Source: Bifidobacterium aemilianum
GTDB taxonomy: Bacteria; Actinomycetota; Actinomycetes; Actinomycetales; Bifidobacteriaceae
Direction of reading: 5' to 3'
DNA length: 64,000 bases
Assembly: GCF_003315635.1 (NCBI RefSeq)
Contig: NZ_PDCG01000003.1
Span: 267,641 to 331,640, forward strand
The notes below the pieces were generated by a model that did no database searches, had not been told where the DNA came from, and saw only the letters and a list, made by a program, of their open reading frames with translations. Within the stretch, counting starts at the first letter, position 1; each line of letters opens with the position of its first letter. The position numbers were made by a program, and so were the translations under genes. This document shows positions 9,373 to 18,354 of the stretch, one piece after another.

Positions 9373-10323
9373 ATGATGAACATATCAGTAAAGAAGGGCG
9401 TGAAGGCGGGCCTGGCCCTGGTCTGCGCCGGAGCCATGATGGTCGGCTTCAGTGCCTGCGGCGGCGGATCTTCCTCCGGTTCGGGCAATGAGAAGGTCGC
9501 CCTGCTGGTCTCCACCCTCAACAACCCCTTCTTCGTCGATCTGCGTGATGGCGCTCAGGCCGAAGCCAAGAAGCTGGGCATCGACCTGCAGGTCTCGGAC
9601 GCCCAGAACGACTCCGCAACCCAGCAGAACCAGGCTCAGAATGCCCAGTCACAAGGAGCCAAGGCCGTCATCATCAACCCGGTTGATTCCGACGCCGCCG
9701 GCTCGGCAGTGGCACCGCTCGTCTCCTCCAACCTGCCGGTCATCTCGGTGGATCGTGCCGTCACTGGCGCTAGCGTCACCTCCCACATCGCCTCCAACAA
9801 TGTCGCGGGTGGCGCCCAGGCGGCCGATGAGCTGGCCAAGTCCTTGGACGAGAAGGGCGACATCATCATCCTCCAGGGCACTCCCGGCGCCGCTTCGACC
9901 CGTGACCGCGGCAAGGGCTTCAAGGACCAGATCAAGAAGTACTCAGGCATCAAGGTCGTGGCCGAGCAGACCGCCAACTTCGACCGCGCCAACGCCTTGG
10001 ACGTGACCACCAACCTCATGCAGTCCAACGGCAAGGTGGTCGGCGTGTATGCCGAGAATGACGAGATGGCTCTGGGTGCCGTGCAGGCGCTCGGTGACCG
10101 CGCCGGCAAGGACGTGAAGATCTTCGGCTTCGACGGCACGGCTGATGGCATCAAGTCCGTCAAGAGTGGCGCCATGGTCGGTACCATCGCCCAGCAACCC
10201 AAGGTCCTTGGCCAGAAGGCTGTCCAGGCGGCGGCCAAGGCCATCAAGGGCGAGAAGGTCTCCAAGACGGAGTCCATCCCCGTCAAAACCGTCAACAAGG
10301 AGAACATCTCCTCCTTCCAGTGA
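9373..10323 (+). CDS. rbsB: Ribose-binding lipoprotein RbsB
   Basis: A 316-residue periplasmic-binding-type protein. The N-terminus is a lipoprotein signal: KK, a hydrophobic run, then the lipobox-like VGFSAC with the Cys for lipid attachment, followed by a Gly/Ser linker. The binding domain begins with VALLVSTLNNPFFVDLRDGA and includes FDRANALDV and YAENDEMALG, all characteristic of ribose-binding proteins. I place the start at the second cluster of ATGs (9373) because GAGGAA precedes it; ATG 9361 would add four residues. It captures ribose outside the membrane and delivers it to RbsAC. Confidence 0.9.
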   Translation: MMNISVKKGVKAGLALVCAGAMMVGFSACGGGSSSGSGNEKVALLVSTLNNPFFVDLRDGAQAEAKKLGIDLQVSDAQNDSATQQNQAQNAQSQGAKAVIINPVDSDAAGSAVAPLVSSNLPVISVDRAVTGASVTSHIASNNVAGGAQAADELAKSLDEKGDIIILQGTPGAASTRDRGKGFKDQIKKYSGIKVVAEQTANFDRANALDVTTNLMQSNGKVVGVYAENDEMALGAVQALGDRAGKDVKIFGFDGTADGIKSVKSGAMVGTIAQQPKVLGQKAVQAAAKAIKGEKVSKTESIPVKTVNKENISSFQ

Positions 10324-10350
10324 CATGCCGAAACGGGCGTAATGCCCACT

Positions 10351-10416
10351 AGGCGGTTGGATTGGTGGTTCGCTCAGGCATCTGGCCCGATCGGACCACC
10401 AATCCGGCGGACGCCT
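10351..10416 (+). promoter_or_regulatory. Large stem-loop between rbsB and rbsD
   Basis: GGATTGGTGGT (10359-10369) pairs perfectly with ACCACCAATCC (10395-10405), and outer AGGCG/CGCCT arms extend it. There is no T-run, so it may lower read-through into rbsD-rbsK or protect the high-abundance rbsB message rather than terminate fully. Confidence 0.5.
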
Positions 10417-10535
10417 ATATTAGGATGTTGCTGGAATCGAATGGCCCGATACGACGCTTGTGGAAGGCCGACTATGTCAATGGAAGTGCCCTGCCTGGTC
10501 TGTGGGGAGGGCGCTCCTTGCCGAAAAGGTGAAAA

Positions 10536-10931
10536 ATGCTAACACATGGAATTCTCAATGCCCAATTGGCGGCTGCTATGGCCGGTCTGCGGCACAAGGA
10601 TCTCTTCGTGGTCTCAGATTGCGGTTTGCCGGTTCCGGAGGGTGTGGAGGTCATCGATTTGGCTCTGGTTTTTGGCCTGCCCCGCTTTGAGGACGTGCTT
10701 GATGCCCTTAAGGGCAATCTGGTTCTTGAAACAGCCACCATGGCCCAGGAGGCCAAGGGGACCCTGGCCGAGCAGTGGGTGAGTGACAGATTTGATCTGC
10801 CCATGGACTACACGCCCCACGATGGGCCGGATGGGTTCAAGGACCGGGTCAAGGATGTGAAATTCGTGATTCGCTCTGGTGAAACCACTTCTTTCGCCAA
10901 TGTCATCTTTCGCTGTGGTGTGCCCTTCTGA
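10536..10931 (+). CDS. rbsD: D-ribose pyranase RbsD
   Basis: A 131-residue RbsD/FucU-family mutarotase, the usual length. It converts beta-pyranose ribose to the furanose form used by ribokinase. Visible features are the catalytic-region GLRHKDLFVVSDCGLPVP near the N-terminus, the DLALVFGLP core, and the C-terminal RSGETTSFANVIFRCGV with the conserved Y/F-A-N-V loop. AAAGGTGAAAA precedes the ATG. It lies between rbsB and rbsK on the same strand. Confidence 0.92.
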   Translation: MLTHGILNAQLAAAMAGLRHKDLFVVSDCGLPVPEGVEVIDLALVFGLPRFEDVLDALKGNLVLETATMAQEAKGTLAEQWVSDRFDLPMDYTPHDGPDGFKDRVKDVKFVIRSGETTSFANVIFRCGVPF

Positions 10932-11287
10932 GGTGTCTCATGCTGGCTTGCTGGTGGCATAATTTGCGGCGTGTCTGGGGTCGCCCCTGCCAGCTGAGGG
11001 TGTCCACCAGCAGGCTTGGGCGCTGGCCTATGGAGGGTCTGCCTGCTCGACGAGGGCCCGCGTGGCTGGTGCCCGTTGAGATCTATGGATAAGCTGGCTG
11101 TGGTATATGCCCTCTTGTACCCATGTCCGTCCTGCTCTGTGGGCAGGACTTGGGTACCTGCCGGTGCAACTGAAAGGCGGATTGGAGACCAGGGAATGGG
11201 TGCCCAGCAGCACTGGTCCGGGGTTTGCGGTCCGCTGTACTACGAGAATAATTGAAACACTATGGGAACAAGGCCCTAGCGCCTTCA
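10932..11287. other. Gap between rbsD and rbsK
   Basis: About 350 bp without a convincing gene. It probably holds a separate promoter for rbsK, but I cannot point to one with confidence. Confidence 0.35.
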
Positions 11288-12277
11288 ATGAACGGGATGA
11301 ATATGAACAAGGAAGCACTCGACAGGCTTGGTCGAATCAGTTCAAGCGAGGCGAAGGTGGCCGTGGTCGGTTCCATGAATGTGGACTACACGGTCGTGGC
11401 CGACCGTTTGCCTGAACCAGGGGAAACCATCAATGGCGGCCCTCTCCAGTTGCTGCCGGGCGGCAAATCGGCCAACCAGGCCGCCGCCGCCGCACGGATC
11501 GGTGCCCAGGTTCAGTTATTCGGGGCCCTGGGGCAGGACGCCAACGCCGATTTTCTACTTGATCACCTGGGCCAGGCTGGCGTGGATGTCTCCCAGGTAC
11601 GGCATGTGCCTGGTCCCAGCGGCACCACAGTCATCACCGTGGATGGTCAGGGGGAGAATACCATCGTCTATTCCGCCGGCTCCAATGCCAGCGTCACCAC
11701 CGAGTACATTGATGAGTCCGCTTCGGCCCTCACACAATCCCGAGTCCTTGGGCTGAGTCTGGAGAGCCCCATGGAGACCGTGACCCATGCCGCCCAGATC
11801 TGCCATGCCGCAGGGCTCAAGGTCCTGCTTAACGACTCACCATTCGTCCCCCAATTGTCTGCTGAACTCATCGCCGCTTCCGACATCCTCCTGGTCAATG
11901 AGCATGAGATGGCCCAACTGCTTGGCATTCAGGAGCCCGAGAATGGCGAGTGGGACGGCCTGGATTGGTCAGCCACCGCGGGTGCCATGCGCGAATTTGG
12001 CTTTGACCAGGCCATCGTGACCCTAGGCGGAGAAGGGTCGGTCGTCCTTGATCATGGACAGGTGGAGAGGATCGCTCCGGTCAGGGTTAAGGCCTTGGAT
12101 ACGACTGGCTGCGGTGATTCCTTCATGGGCACCGTCTTGGCGGGTTTGGCCTCCGGCCTTTCCCTATCCGAGAGCGCCCAGGTGGCCTCCTATGTCTCAG
12201 CCTATGCGGCCACTGGCCTGGGTGCCCAGGCCTCCTACGGCAGCACTCAACAGATCGAGGCCTTCTTCAACGAGTAA
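11288..12277 (+). CDS. rbsK: Ribokinase RbsK
   Basis: A PfkB-family carbohydrate kinase, about 329 residues from ATG 11288; other in-frame starts lie at TTG 11252, ATG 11297 and ATG 11303, and none has a strong ribosome site. It phosphorylates D-ribose at O5. The first PfkB signature appears as GGKSANQAAAAARIGA and the second, with the catalytic Asp and anion hole, as DTTGCGDSFMGTVLAGL; the N-terminal VVGSMNVDYTV is typical of ribokinase. Its product, ribose 5-phosphate, is the substrate of the prs product encoded next. A strong terminator follows. Confidence 0.92.
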   Translation: MNGMNMNKEALDRLGRISSSEAKVAVVGSMNVDYTVVADRLPEPGETINGGPLQLLPGGKSANQAAAAARIGAQVQLFGALGQDANADFLLDHLGQAGVDVSQVRHVPGPSGTTVITVDGQGENTIVYSAGSNASVTTEYIDESASALTQSRVLGLSLESPMETVTHAAQICHAAGLKVLLNDSPFVPQLSAELIAASDILLVNEHEMAQLLGIQEPENGEWDGLDWSATAGAMREFGFDQAIVTLGGEGSVVLDHGQVERIAPVRVKALDTTGCGDSFMGTVLAGLASGLSLSESAQVASYVSAYAATGLGAQASYGSTQQIEAFFNE

Positions 12278-12291
12278 AGCTCCATCAAGTC

Positions 12292-12334
12292 GGAAGCCGG
12301 GGGAAGCAAGATTCCCCCGGCTTCCGCCGTTTTT
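12292..12334 (+). terminator. Rho-independent terminator after rbsK
   Basis: A perfect 14-bp stem, GGAAGCCGGGGGAA with TTCCCCCGGCTTCC, 6-nt loop, followed by GCCG and five T. Confidence 0.9.
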
Positions 12335-12417
12335 GACCGTTTTCCTGCCTGCTGTTTGCCGTCAACTCCTTGGCAACCAGCTGCCGCCGTCCTTTCGCAG
12401 CCGGCGTTTTTGCCCCC

Positions 12418-12499
12418 GACTCACCCCAAGGTGGGTTAGGTGTCCACCCTCTCCACCACTTCGTCATTTCGTTCCTCCTATCTGTCCTTAGGGTGAGTG
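12418..12499. repeat. Bipartite inverted element, copy 1 (82 bp)
   Basis: Starts GACTCACCC (12418-12426) and ends GGGTGAGTG (12491-12499). It belongs to the family of 81-bp elements with conserved inverted ends and a variable interior, also at 12634, 22493, 22678, 24857, 25078, 28337, 34351 and 34643. Confidence 0.7.
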
Positions 12500-12633
12500 G
12501 AGGCTTCGGGTCCTGGTATTCATCAATGAGCAATCCGTCTTGTTCCCCGTGTTTCCGCGTCTTCGCTCCACATCCTCCCTCCACAGGGACTGGTTGCTCA
12601 CTGCAGCAGGGTTTGACGCACCATCGCCAAGCC

Positions 12634-12714
12634 GGCTCACCCCACAGGCGGATACGGAGGAAGGCATCAAGCAGTTGCGCTGAACTTTCCCCATACTTGG
12701 ACATAGGGTGAGTC
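12634..12714. repeat. Bipartite inverted element, copy 2 (81 bp)
   Basis: Starts GGCTCACCC and ends GGGTGAGTC. The interior shows no obvious similarity to copy 1, which begins 216 bp upstream. Confidence 0.75.
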
Positions 12715-12740
12715 TCCGATGCCAGATCTTTGTTCCGATA

Positions 12741-12770
12741 GCGGTGAGTCTTGCCTGATAGGGGTGAGTC
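12741..12770 (+). repeat. Two solitary half-sites of the same family
   Basis: CGGTGAGTC ends at 12750 and GGGTGAGTC at 12770, 20 bp apart in direct orientation. No left-hand partner lies 81, 82 or 91 bp upstream of either. The remaining sequence up to prs (12771-13030) shows no other feature. Confidence 0.5.
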
Positions 12771-13030
12771 ATGGTGGTATAAGGGCGATTCTTGATTGGA
12801 GAAACGCCTTTGAAAAGACACGCTCTGGGGATTGATTGGAGTGAGTGGGTTTGGCTGTTAGGGAGGCGAGGAAGCGTGCCGGGCGACAATCCGCTAGTCG
12901 GGATTTCTTCAGGGAACTGTATATTGGACGTGGCCCGAATCAGCTTGGGCTCGTCGTGGGCAAGTCCTGCGATGGGTCTTGTTCGCATGATTAGATAGCA
13001 GCAGTGAGACTCCACAGGAGAGGGCGGACA

Positions 13031-14044
13031 ATGTCGGCGATTTTAGAAGGCAAATCTGATAAGAAGATGGCCTTGGTGGCAGGTCGGTCCTACCCCGAGC
13101 AAGCTATTGAAACCGCGGTCTGTCTGGGAATTGAACCCCTGAAGACCGATGCCTATGACTTTGCCAATAGCGAGATGTATGTACGCTTCTCCCAGCCCGT
13201 GCGCGGGGCTGACGTCTTTGTGCTCCAGGCGCATACCCAGCCCATCAATACAGCCATCATGGAACAGCTCATCATGATTGATGCACTCAAGCGTGCCTCG
13301 GCGCGTTCCATCACGGTGGTGGCGCCCTTCCTGGGGTATTCGCGCCAGGACAAGAAGCACCTGGGGCGCGAGCCCATTACCGCCCGCCTGATTTTTGACC
13401 TTTTTCGCACGGCCGGTGCGGACCGCATCATGACGGTTGACCTGCACGCGGCCCAGGAGCAGGGTTTCTTTGATGCCCCGGTCGATCACCTGACCGCCAT
13501 GCCGGTGCTGCTCAATTATGTACGTTCAACCATGCCCTTGGACGACGCCACCATCGTGTCTCCGGACGCTGGGCGTATCAAGGTTTCAGAGCAGTGGGCG
13601 GCGAAGTTGGGTGGTCTACCCCTGGCCTTCATCCATAAGACACGAGACGTAACGAGGCCCAACCACGCCGAGGCCCACGGCATCATCGGTCAGGTCGAGG
13701 GCCGCGATTGCATCGTGGTTGACGATATGATCGACACCGCAGGCACTATCTGTGAAGCGGTCAATACCTTGAAGGGTGCGGGGGCCAAGTCGGTGACTTT
13801 GGTTGCCACCCATGGAATCCTGTCGGGGCCGGCAATTGAGCGGCTCCAGGCTTGTGTCGTGCGGGAGATTATTCTCATGGATACCGTTCCCGTGCCCAAG
13901 TCGAAGCGTCTGCCCAATATGACCGTCTTGTCCATCGCCCCCCTCCTTGCCTCCGGCATTAGATCCGTCTTTGAATCGGGCTCGGTCAGCGGATTGATGA
14001 ACGGGTTGCCAGAGGATATGAAGCCCAGAAGCATCTACGCCTGA
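13031..14044 (+). CDS. prs: Ribose-phosphate pyrophosphokinase (PRPP synthetase)
   Basis: A 337-residue PRPP synthetase that transfers pyrophosphate from ATP to ribose 5-phosphate for nucleotide, His and Trp synthesis. It shows the N-terminal catalytic region SRSYPEQ-like GRSYPEQA, the flexible-loop start YSRQDKK, and the PRPP-binding loop IVVDDMIDTAGTI. The ATG at 13031 follows AGGAGAGGG; the upstream in-frame ATG at 13004 lacks a site. Placement after the ribose operon links ribose catabolism with nucleotide synthesis, although terminators and repeats separate the two. Confidence 0.95.
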   Translation: MSAILEGKSDKKMALVAGRSYPEQAIETAVCLGIEPLKTDAYDFANSEMYVRFSQPVRGADVFVLQAHTQPINTAIMEQLIMIDALKRASARSITVVAPFLGYSRQDKKHLGREPITARLIFDLFRTAGADRIMTVDLHAAQEQGFFDAPVDHLTAMPVLLNYVRSTMPLDDATIVSPDAGRIKVSEQWAAKLGGLPLAFIHKTRDVTRPNHAEAHGIIGQVEGRDCIVVDDMIDTAGTICEAVNTLKGAGAKSVTLVATHGILSGPAIERLQACVVREIILMDTVPVPKSKRLPNMTVLSIAPLLASGIRSVFESGSVSGLMNGLPEDMKPRSIYA

Positions 14045-14232
14045 GTAGGGGTACTTCGCGGACTGGCGAGCTGGAGCACCTCGCTGGCCGGGCAACCTCC
14101 CCTGCAGGATTTCCTCCCTCGGTCGCGGGTGACGAGTAACATCAATGTATTGTCTGCGGTGTATTGCCGCAGGCATGCATACACACTCCTGTCATGGAAA
14201 GGCCATGACCATAAGTCCGAAGGAGGTGGGTG

Positions 14233-14529
14233 ATGTCTGCACATAAGTACGAACTGATGTTCATTGCTGATCCTGACCTGGATGAGCGCGCTCTGAAGAA
14301 GCTGACCGAACAGTATCTCGAAACCGTCACCAAGGAAGGCGGTGCCGTCGAGGAACCTGATTTCTGGGGCCGTCGCAAGCTGGCCTACGAGATTGACGGC
14401 AAGACCGAGGGCAACTACGTTGTGGTCAACTACAGCGCCGAGCCTGCTGTCAGCGCCGAGCTCGACCGTATCCTCAATCTGAACGAGTCCGTAATCCGCA
14501 CCAAGATCCTGCGTAAGGACGCCAAGTAG
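14233..14529 (+). CDS. rpsF: 30S ribosomal protein S6
   Basis: A 98-residue S6 with the start MSAHKYELMFIADPDLDE and central DFWGRRKLAYEIDGKTEGNY, standard for the family. AGGAGGTG gives a near-perfect ribosome site for ATG 14233. It binds 16S rRNA together with S18, which is encoded two genes downstream. It leads the conserved rpsF-ssb-rpsR-rplI operon. Confidence 0.96.
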   Translation: MSAHKYELMFIADPDLDERALKKLTEQYLETVTKEGGAVEEPDFWGRRKLAYEIDGKTEGNYVVVNYSAEPAVSAELDRILNLNESVIRTKILRKDAK

Positions 14530-14659
14530 GTTTTCGTCTGCCTTGAGCAGATAAAGAATCCCTAGGACCTTGACAGCTTGTCTCCCGCCGGCGGTGCGTC
14601 GGCTTGGGGGAAGAGAAGACCTTGGGAATCAATAGGAATCAAGCAAGTAAGGAATCGTC

Positions 14660-15286
14660 ATGGCTGGTGAAACGACCATCACTATCGTGGGTAATCTGAC
14701 CGCTGACCCCGAGCTACGCACCGTTGGCAGCGGGGCGTCCGTGGCCAGCTTCACCATCGCTTCGACACCGCGTACCTTCAACCGGAACTCCAACCAGTGG
14801 GAGGATGGTCAGGCGCTGTTCATGCGGTGCTCGGCCTGGCGTGAGTTGGCGGACCATGTGGCCTCGAGCCTGACCAAGGGCATGCGTGTCATCGCCCAGG
14901 GTCGTCTCTCCCAGCGTTCCTACCAGGCCCAGGACGGTTCCAACCGCACCGTGGTCGAGATGACCATCGACGAGATCGGTCCCTCCCTGCGCTACGCGAC
15001 CGCCCAGGTGACCCGCCAGTCCTCCGGTTCCTCCGGGTTCGCCGGTGGCTCCCGTGGTGGGTTCAACGGCAACGGTGGGAACGGCGGTAATGCCGGCAAT
15101 GCCTCTGGTGGTTACCAGGGTGGGGCCGGTTACTCCGGTGGAGCTGCCTACAACAACAATGCCGCTCCGGCCGCCCAGGCTCCCGCCGCGGATCCTTGGG
15201 GGTCCTCGGCTGGCTCCAGTGATGGATTCTCCTCCTTCGGAGGCAACTCCGAATTCGGTGGGGATTCAGACGAGCCGGAATTCTAA
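14660..15286 (+). CDS. ssb: Single-stranded DNA-binding protein
   Basis: A 208-residue SSB. Residues 1-115 form the OB fold ([57 protein letters not shown]). A long Gly/Asn/Ser-rich linker follows, with [24 protein letters not shown] repeats, and then the acidic protein-docking tip SDEPEF. It protects single-stranded DNA in replication and repair. It lies 130 bp after rpsF in the standard ribosomal operon; AAGGAATCGTC precedes the ATG. Confidence 0.95.
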   Translation: MAGETTITIVGNLTADPELRTVGSGASVASFTIASTPRTFNRNSNQWEDGQALFMRCSAWRELADHVASSLTKGMRVIAQGRLSQRSYQAQDGSNRTVVEMTIDEIGPSLRYATAQVTRQSSGSSGFAGGSRGGFNGNGGNGGNAGNASGGYQGGAGYSGGAAYNNNAAPAAQAPAADPWGSSAGSSDGFSSFGGNSEFGGDSDEPEF

Positions 15287-15365
15287 ATTCCAAGACGATC
15301 AAGACCTTAGGGTCAGCCTGTCAAGGCACCAGCAAGTAGTAGTACTGTCATAAGGAGAACATCAG

Positions 15366-15614
15366 ATGTCAAGAAAGAGGCCACAGCCGCCGGTCAAGCC
15401 CTTCAAAAAGAAGGCCGATCCGCTCAAGGCTGCAAAGATCACCGAGATTGATTACAAGGACGTCGCCCTGCTGCGCAAGTTCGTGTCCGACCGCGGCAAG
15501 ATTCGTTCCCGCCGCATCACCGGCGTGAGTGTCCAGGAGCAGCGCAAGATCGCCCAGGCCGTCAAGAACGCCCGCGAGATGGCCCTGCTGCCTTACTCCA
15601 CCAACGGCCGCTGA
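15366..15614 (+). CDS. rpsR: 30S ribosomal protein S18
   Basis: An 82-residue S18 with a basic N-terminus ([17 protein letters not shown]) and the family core [20 protein letters not shown] plus [24 protein letters not shown] precedes the start. It binds 16S rRNA next to S6. Confidence 0.96.
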   Translation: MSRKRPQPPVKPFKKKADPLKAAKITEIDYKDVALLRKFVSDRGKIRSRRITGVSVQEQRKIAQAVKNAREMALLPYSTNGR

Positions 15615-15630
15615 TTAGGAGGAGAGACAA

Positions 15631-16077
15631 ATGGCTACCATGAAAGTTATTCTCACCAAGGCCGTCAGCAATGTGGGCCAGCCCGGAGATGTGGTCGAGG
15701 TCAAGGCCGGTTACGCCCGTAACTACCTGATTCCGCAGGGCCTGGGCTTCGCCTGGACCAAGAACGCCGCCTCCCAGATCGAGGCCATGAAGCGGGCCCG
15801 CCTGGCCAAGGCCGTCGCCACCCGCGAGGATGCCGTCGCCGCCAAGGCCGCCATCGAGGGAGCCACCGTCGAGATCGCCGCCAAGGTGTCCGAGTCCGGC
15901 AAGCTCTTCGGTGGCGTGACCGCCGACAAGATCGCCGTCGCCCTGTCCGACAAGGCATCGGTCAACCCCAAGCTGATCACCGTCGACCCCATCAAGACCA
16001 CCGGCGAGTTCCCCGCAACCGTGGAACTGCACCCCGAGATCTCCGCCTCCTTCACCGTCAAGGTCATGGCTGAGTAA
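15631..16077 (+). CDS. rplI: 50S ribosomal protein L9
   Basis: A 148-residue L9. The N-domain [20 protein letters not shown] and [19 protein letters not shown] is the L9 signature, followed by the long connecting helix and a C-terminal domain with [30 protein letters not shown] is an excellent ribosome site. It is the last gene of the rpsF operon and is followed by a terminator. Confidence 0.96.
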   Translation: MATMKVILTKAVSNVGQPGDVVEVKAGYARNYLIPQGLGFAWTKNAASQIEAMKRARLAKAVATREDAVAAKAAIEGATVEIAAKVSESGKLFGGVTADKIAVALSDKASVNPKLITVDPIKTTGEFPATVELHPEISASFTVKVMAE

Positions 16078-16107
16078 GGTCGTCAGTCAATAGGCGAATA
16101 CCGCTGA

Positions 16108-16142
16108 AACCGGTTCCGCTCTTATCGGGCGGGGCCGGTTTT
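16108..16142 (+). terminator. Terminator after rplI
   Basis: AACCGGTTCCGC (16108-16119) pairs with GCGGGGCCGGTT (16129-16140), including two G-T pairs, and runs into TTTT. Confidence 0.75.
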
Positions 16143-16186
16143 CGCTATGCGCGCTGCCCATACCTGCCTCTGTCCAGACAACTATA

Positions 16187-17566
16187 TTGGTGGGAGAACA
16201 GGAAAAGAGTAAGACATTGGCACAGTCACCAGCAGATCGGATACCTACACCGCTGACCGGGAGCAGAGCCTCGGCCGCCGCCCAACGTCATGCTGATCAG
16301 GCCGGCATGAGTCTGGAGGAATGGCGCAGGGAGACCAAGTTCGACAGTACCGACTGGGGGTGGGTCATCATGTCTATCGGCATGGCCATCGGTGCCGGCA
16401 TAGTCTTTCTTCCAGTCAAGGTGGGCCTGGTTGGACTGTGGGTCTTTCTGGTCTCAGCCATCATCGCCTACCCGGCCATGTACCTCTTCCAACGCCTCTT
16501 CATCAACACCCTGGCCGAATCCAAGGAGGGCGGGGACTATCCCAGCGTCATCAGCGGATATTTGGGCAAGAATTGGGGATTCCTCTTGGGTATCCTCTAT
16601 TTCCTGATGCTGCTGATCTGGATATTCGTCTACTCGACGGCCATCACCAACGACAGCGCCTCCTTCCTACACTCCTTCCACCTGACCAAAACCGTCTGGT
16701 CCTCAAACCCCTTCTATGGGCTGGTGGTCATCTGCCTCCTGGTCGCCATCGCCTCCAGGGCCGAGAAGGTCCTCTTCAACATATCCAGCTTCATGGTCCT
16801 GACCAAACTGGTGGTGGTCTTCATACTCGGGGTGTCCATGATTGGACTCTGGGACCTGCATAATGTGGGTTCCTTCCCCGACCTGGGCTACCTGGTCAAG
16901 CAGACCATAGTGCTGCTGCCCTTCACCCTGACCTCCATCCTCTTTCTCCAGTCGCTCTCGCCCATGGTGATATCCTTCCGGGCCCACAACAAGAACATCG
17001 AGGTGGCTAGGTACAAATCCCTGCGGGCCATGAACATAGCCTTCGTGACCCTCTTCGTGGTCGTCTTCTTCTATGCCGTTTCCTTCAATCTGGCCCTGGG
17101 GCACGACGAGGCGGTGGAGGCCTACAATAAGAACATCTCCACCCTGGCCATCGCCGCCCAGAACATGGATGGGAGCCTGGTCAAGATCCTCAGCCTCATC
17201 CTGAACATCTTCGCCGTGATGACGGCCTTCTTTGGGGTCTTCCTTGGTTTTCGGGAGGCCTGCGAGGGCATTGCGACCAACATCCTCAAGCGCTTCATGC
17301 CGGAGGAGCGCATCAACACCAGGATCATGAAGGGATCGATTCTGGTCTTTTCGGTGCTGGTGGCCTGGGGTGCCATTCTGCTGAACGCGCCGGTGCTGAG
17401 TTTCACCTCCATTTGCTCACCTATTTTCGGGCTGATTGGCTGCCTTATTCCGGCCTACCTGGTCTACAAGGTTCCCAGCTTGCATAAGTACAAGGGGCCT
17501 GGGCTATGGTTGATAATCTTCGTTGGCCTGCTCCTGGTGATCTCGCCATTCCTGGCCTTCCTCTAA
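16187..17566 (+). CDS. Amino-acid permease of the HAAAP/SdaC-type (serine/threonine-like)
   Basis: About 459 residues with 11 hydrophobic helices. The first helix carries SIGMAIGAGIVFLPVKVGLV, the hallmark of proton/sodium-coupled hydroxy- and aromatic-amino-acid permeases such as SdaC and YhaO; the segment SFRAHNKNIEVARYKSLRAM resembles their central loop. The start is uncertain: TTG 16187, GTG 16190 and TTG 16217 (with AGGAAAAGAG upstream) all fit, and ATG 16308 would shorten the soluble N-terminus. It is transcribed alone between two terminators. Serine or threonine is the best substrate guess, not proven. Confidence 0.75.
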   Translation: MVGEQEKSKTLAQSPADRIPTPLTGSRASAAAQRHADQAGMSLEEWRRETKFDSTDWGWVIMSIGMAIGAGIVFLPVKVGLVGLWVFLVSAIIAYPAMYLFQRLFINTLAESKEGGDYPSVISGYLGKNWGFLLGILYFLMLLIWIFVYSTAITNDSASFLHSFHLTKTVWSSNPFYGLVVICLLVAIASRAEKVLFNISSFMVLTKLVVVFILGVSMIGLWDLHNVGSFPDLGYLVKQTIVLLPFTLTSILFLQSLSPMVISFRAHNKNIEVARYKSLRAMNIAFVTLFVVVFFYAVSFNLALGHDEAVEAYNKNISTLAIAAQNMDGSLVKILSLILNIFAVMTAFFGVFLGFREACEGIATNILKRFMPEERINTRIMKGSILVFSVLVAWGAILLNAPVLSFTSICSPIFGLIGCLIPAYLVYKVPSLHKYKGPGLWLIIFVGLLLVISPFLAFL

Positions 17567-17734
17567 CTCAGGGGCCAACTGAAAGCCCAAATCAAAGCAC
17601 TGGCTTGGGATCCCATGGGCCGGGAGGGCCCAGCAACTACGGTGCCGCCATCTCCGGAGCGAATTCCAAGGATCCCTCAGATACGTAGACGAGACAGACT
17701 GATCGCGTGCAATACAACACATTCCAAAACTGAT

Positions 17735-17802
17735 TCTTAAACACCACGTTCAGTTCCTAAAGGCACAGTTTGGCTTAAAAACGTGCTCAGTTCCTATAGG
17801 CC
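17735..17802 (-). repeat. Transposon-end-like repeats downstream of tRNA-Lys
   Basis: On the minus strand, the sequence reading down from 17762 contains TTTAGGAACTGAACGTGGTG, and that reading down from 17802 contains CCTATAGGAACTGAGCACGT. Both match the motif TATAGGAACTGAACGTGGTG found at 33999-34077 after tRNA-Glu/Gln. They lie in the same orientation relative to the tRNA gene. The stretch 17567-17734 shows nothing else. Confidence 0.6.
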
Positions 17803-17900
17803 TCGAACTGGACACCACAGCCCAGGCAACCCCCATTAATGGCCCGACCTATTAATAAACCCCAGACACGCCTACTGCCACAAGCTCAAATCCACAACAG

Positions 17901-17939
17901 AAACACCACGTTTAGGGGTTATAGGCCTATAACCCCTAA
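17901..17939. repeat. Motif copy running into a perfect 28-bp palindrome
   Basis: CACCACGTTTAG (17905-17916) is another partial copy of the tRNA-adjacent motif. It overlaps 17912-17939, a perfect palindrome whose half is TTAGGGGTTATAGG. The hairpin would have no loop as DNA, so as RNA the central CCTATAGG would open. Confidence 0.65.
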
Positions 17940-17969
17940 TCCCATAGCCCGGGTTCCGGCAGTATACGG

Positions 17970-18002
17970 AAAAACCGCAGCAACCTGGTGGTTACTGCGG
18001 TT
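17970..18002 (-). terminator. Terminator for tRNA-Lys
   Basis: On the minus strand AACCGCAG, 14-nt loop, CTGCGGTT, then a T-run; it begins 12 nt after the tRNA 3' end. Confidence 0.8.
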
Positions 18003-18013
18003 CTAGCTGGAAG

Positions 18014-18087
18014 TGCCCCCGCGGGGGCTCGAACCCCGGACACGCTGATTAAGAGTCAGCTGCTCTAGCCAACTGAGCTACAGGGGC
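18014..18087 (-). tRNA. tRNA-Lys (anticodon CTT)
   Basis: A 74-nt cloverleaf: acceptor GCCCCTG/CGGGGGC, D-arm AGCTCAGTTGG, anticodon loop ACTCTTAAT giving CTT, T-arm GGGTTCGAGCC, discriminator A. CCA is not encoded. Confidence 0.95.
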
Positions 18088-18354
18088 GTCGGCACTTCTT
18101 GAGCCAGATGACTACTATACTCTCATCGACCAATGATTCAAGTCGGAGTGTCGTCAATCTGAGGTCTGTGGAGGCGTGCCGGCTCGCCAGGTCCGCAAGC
18201 GGCTGTGGTGGGATTGGTGGTCGACTCATCCCCCAACCTCGCCCTACCGACTGTCACCAAGCTACACCGGTCCAACTGGGCCCTACCCATGCCCGCGGTA
18301 GGGGCGGTGGGTATATTGGGTGCTGTGGCAATCCGACAACCTTGAGGAGGGGCC

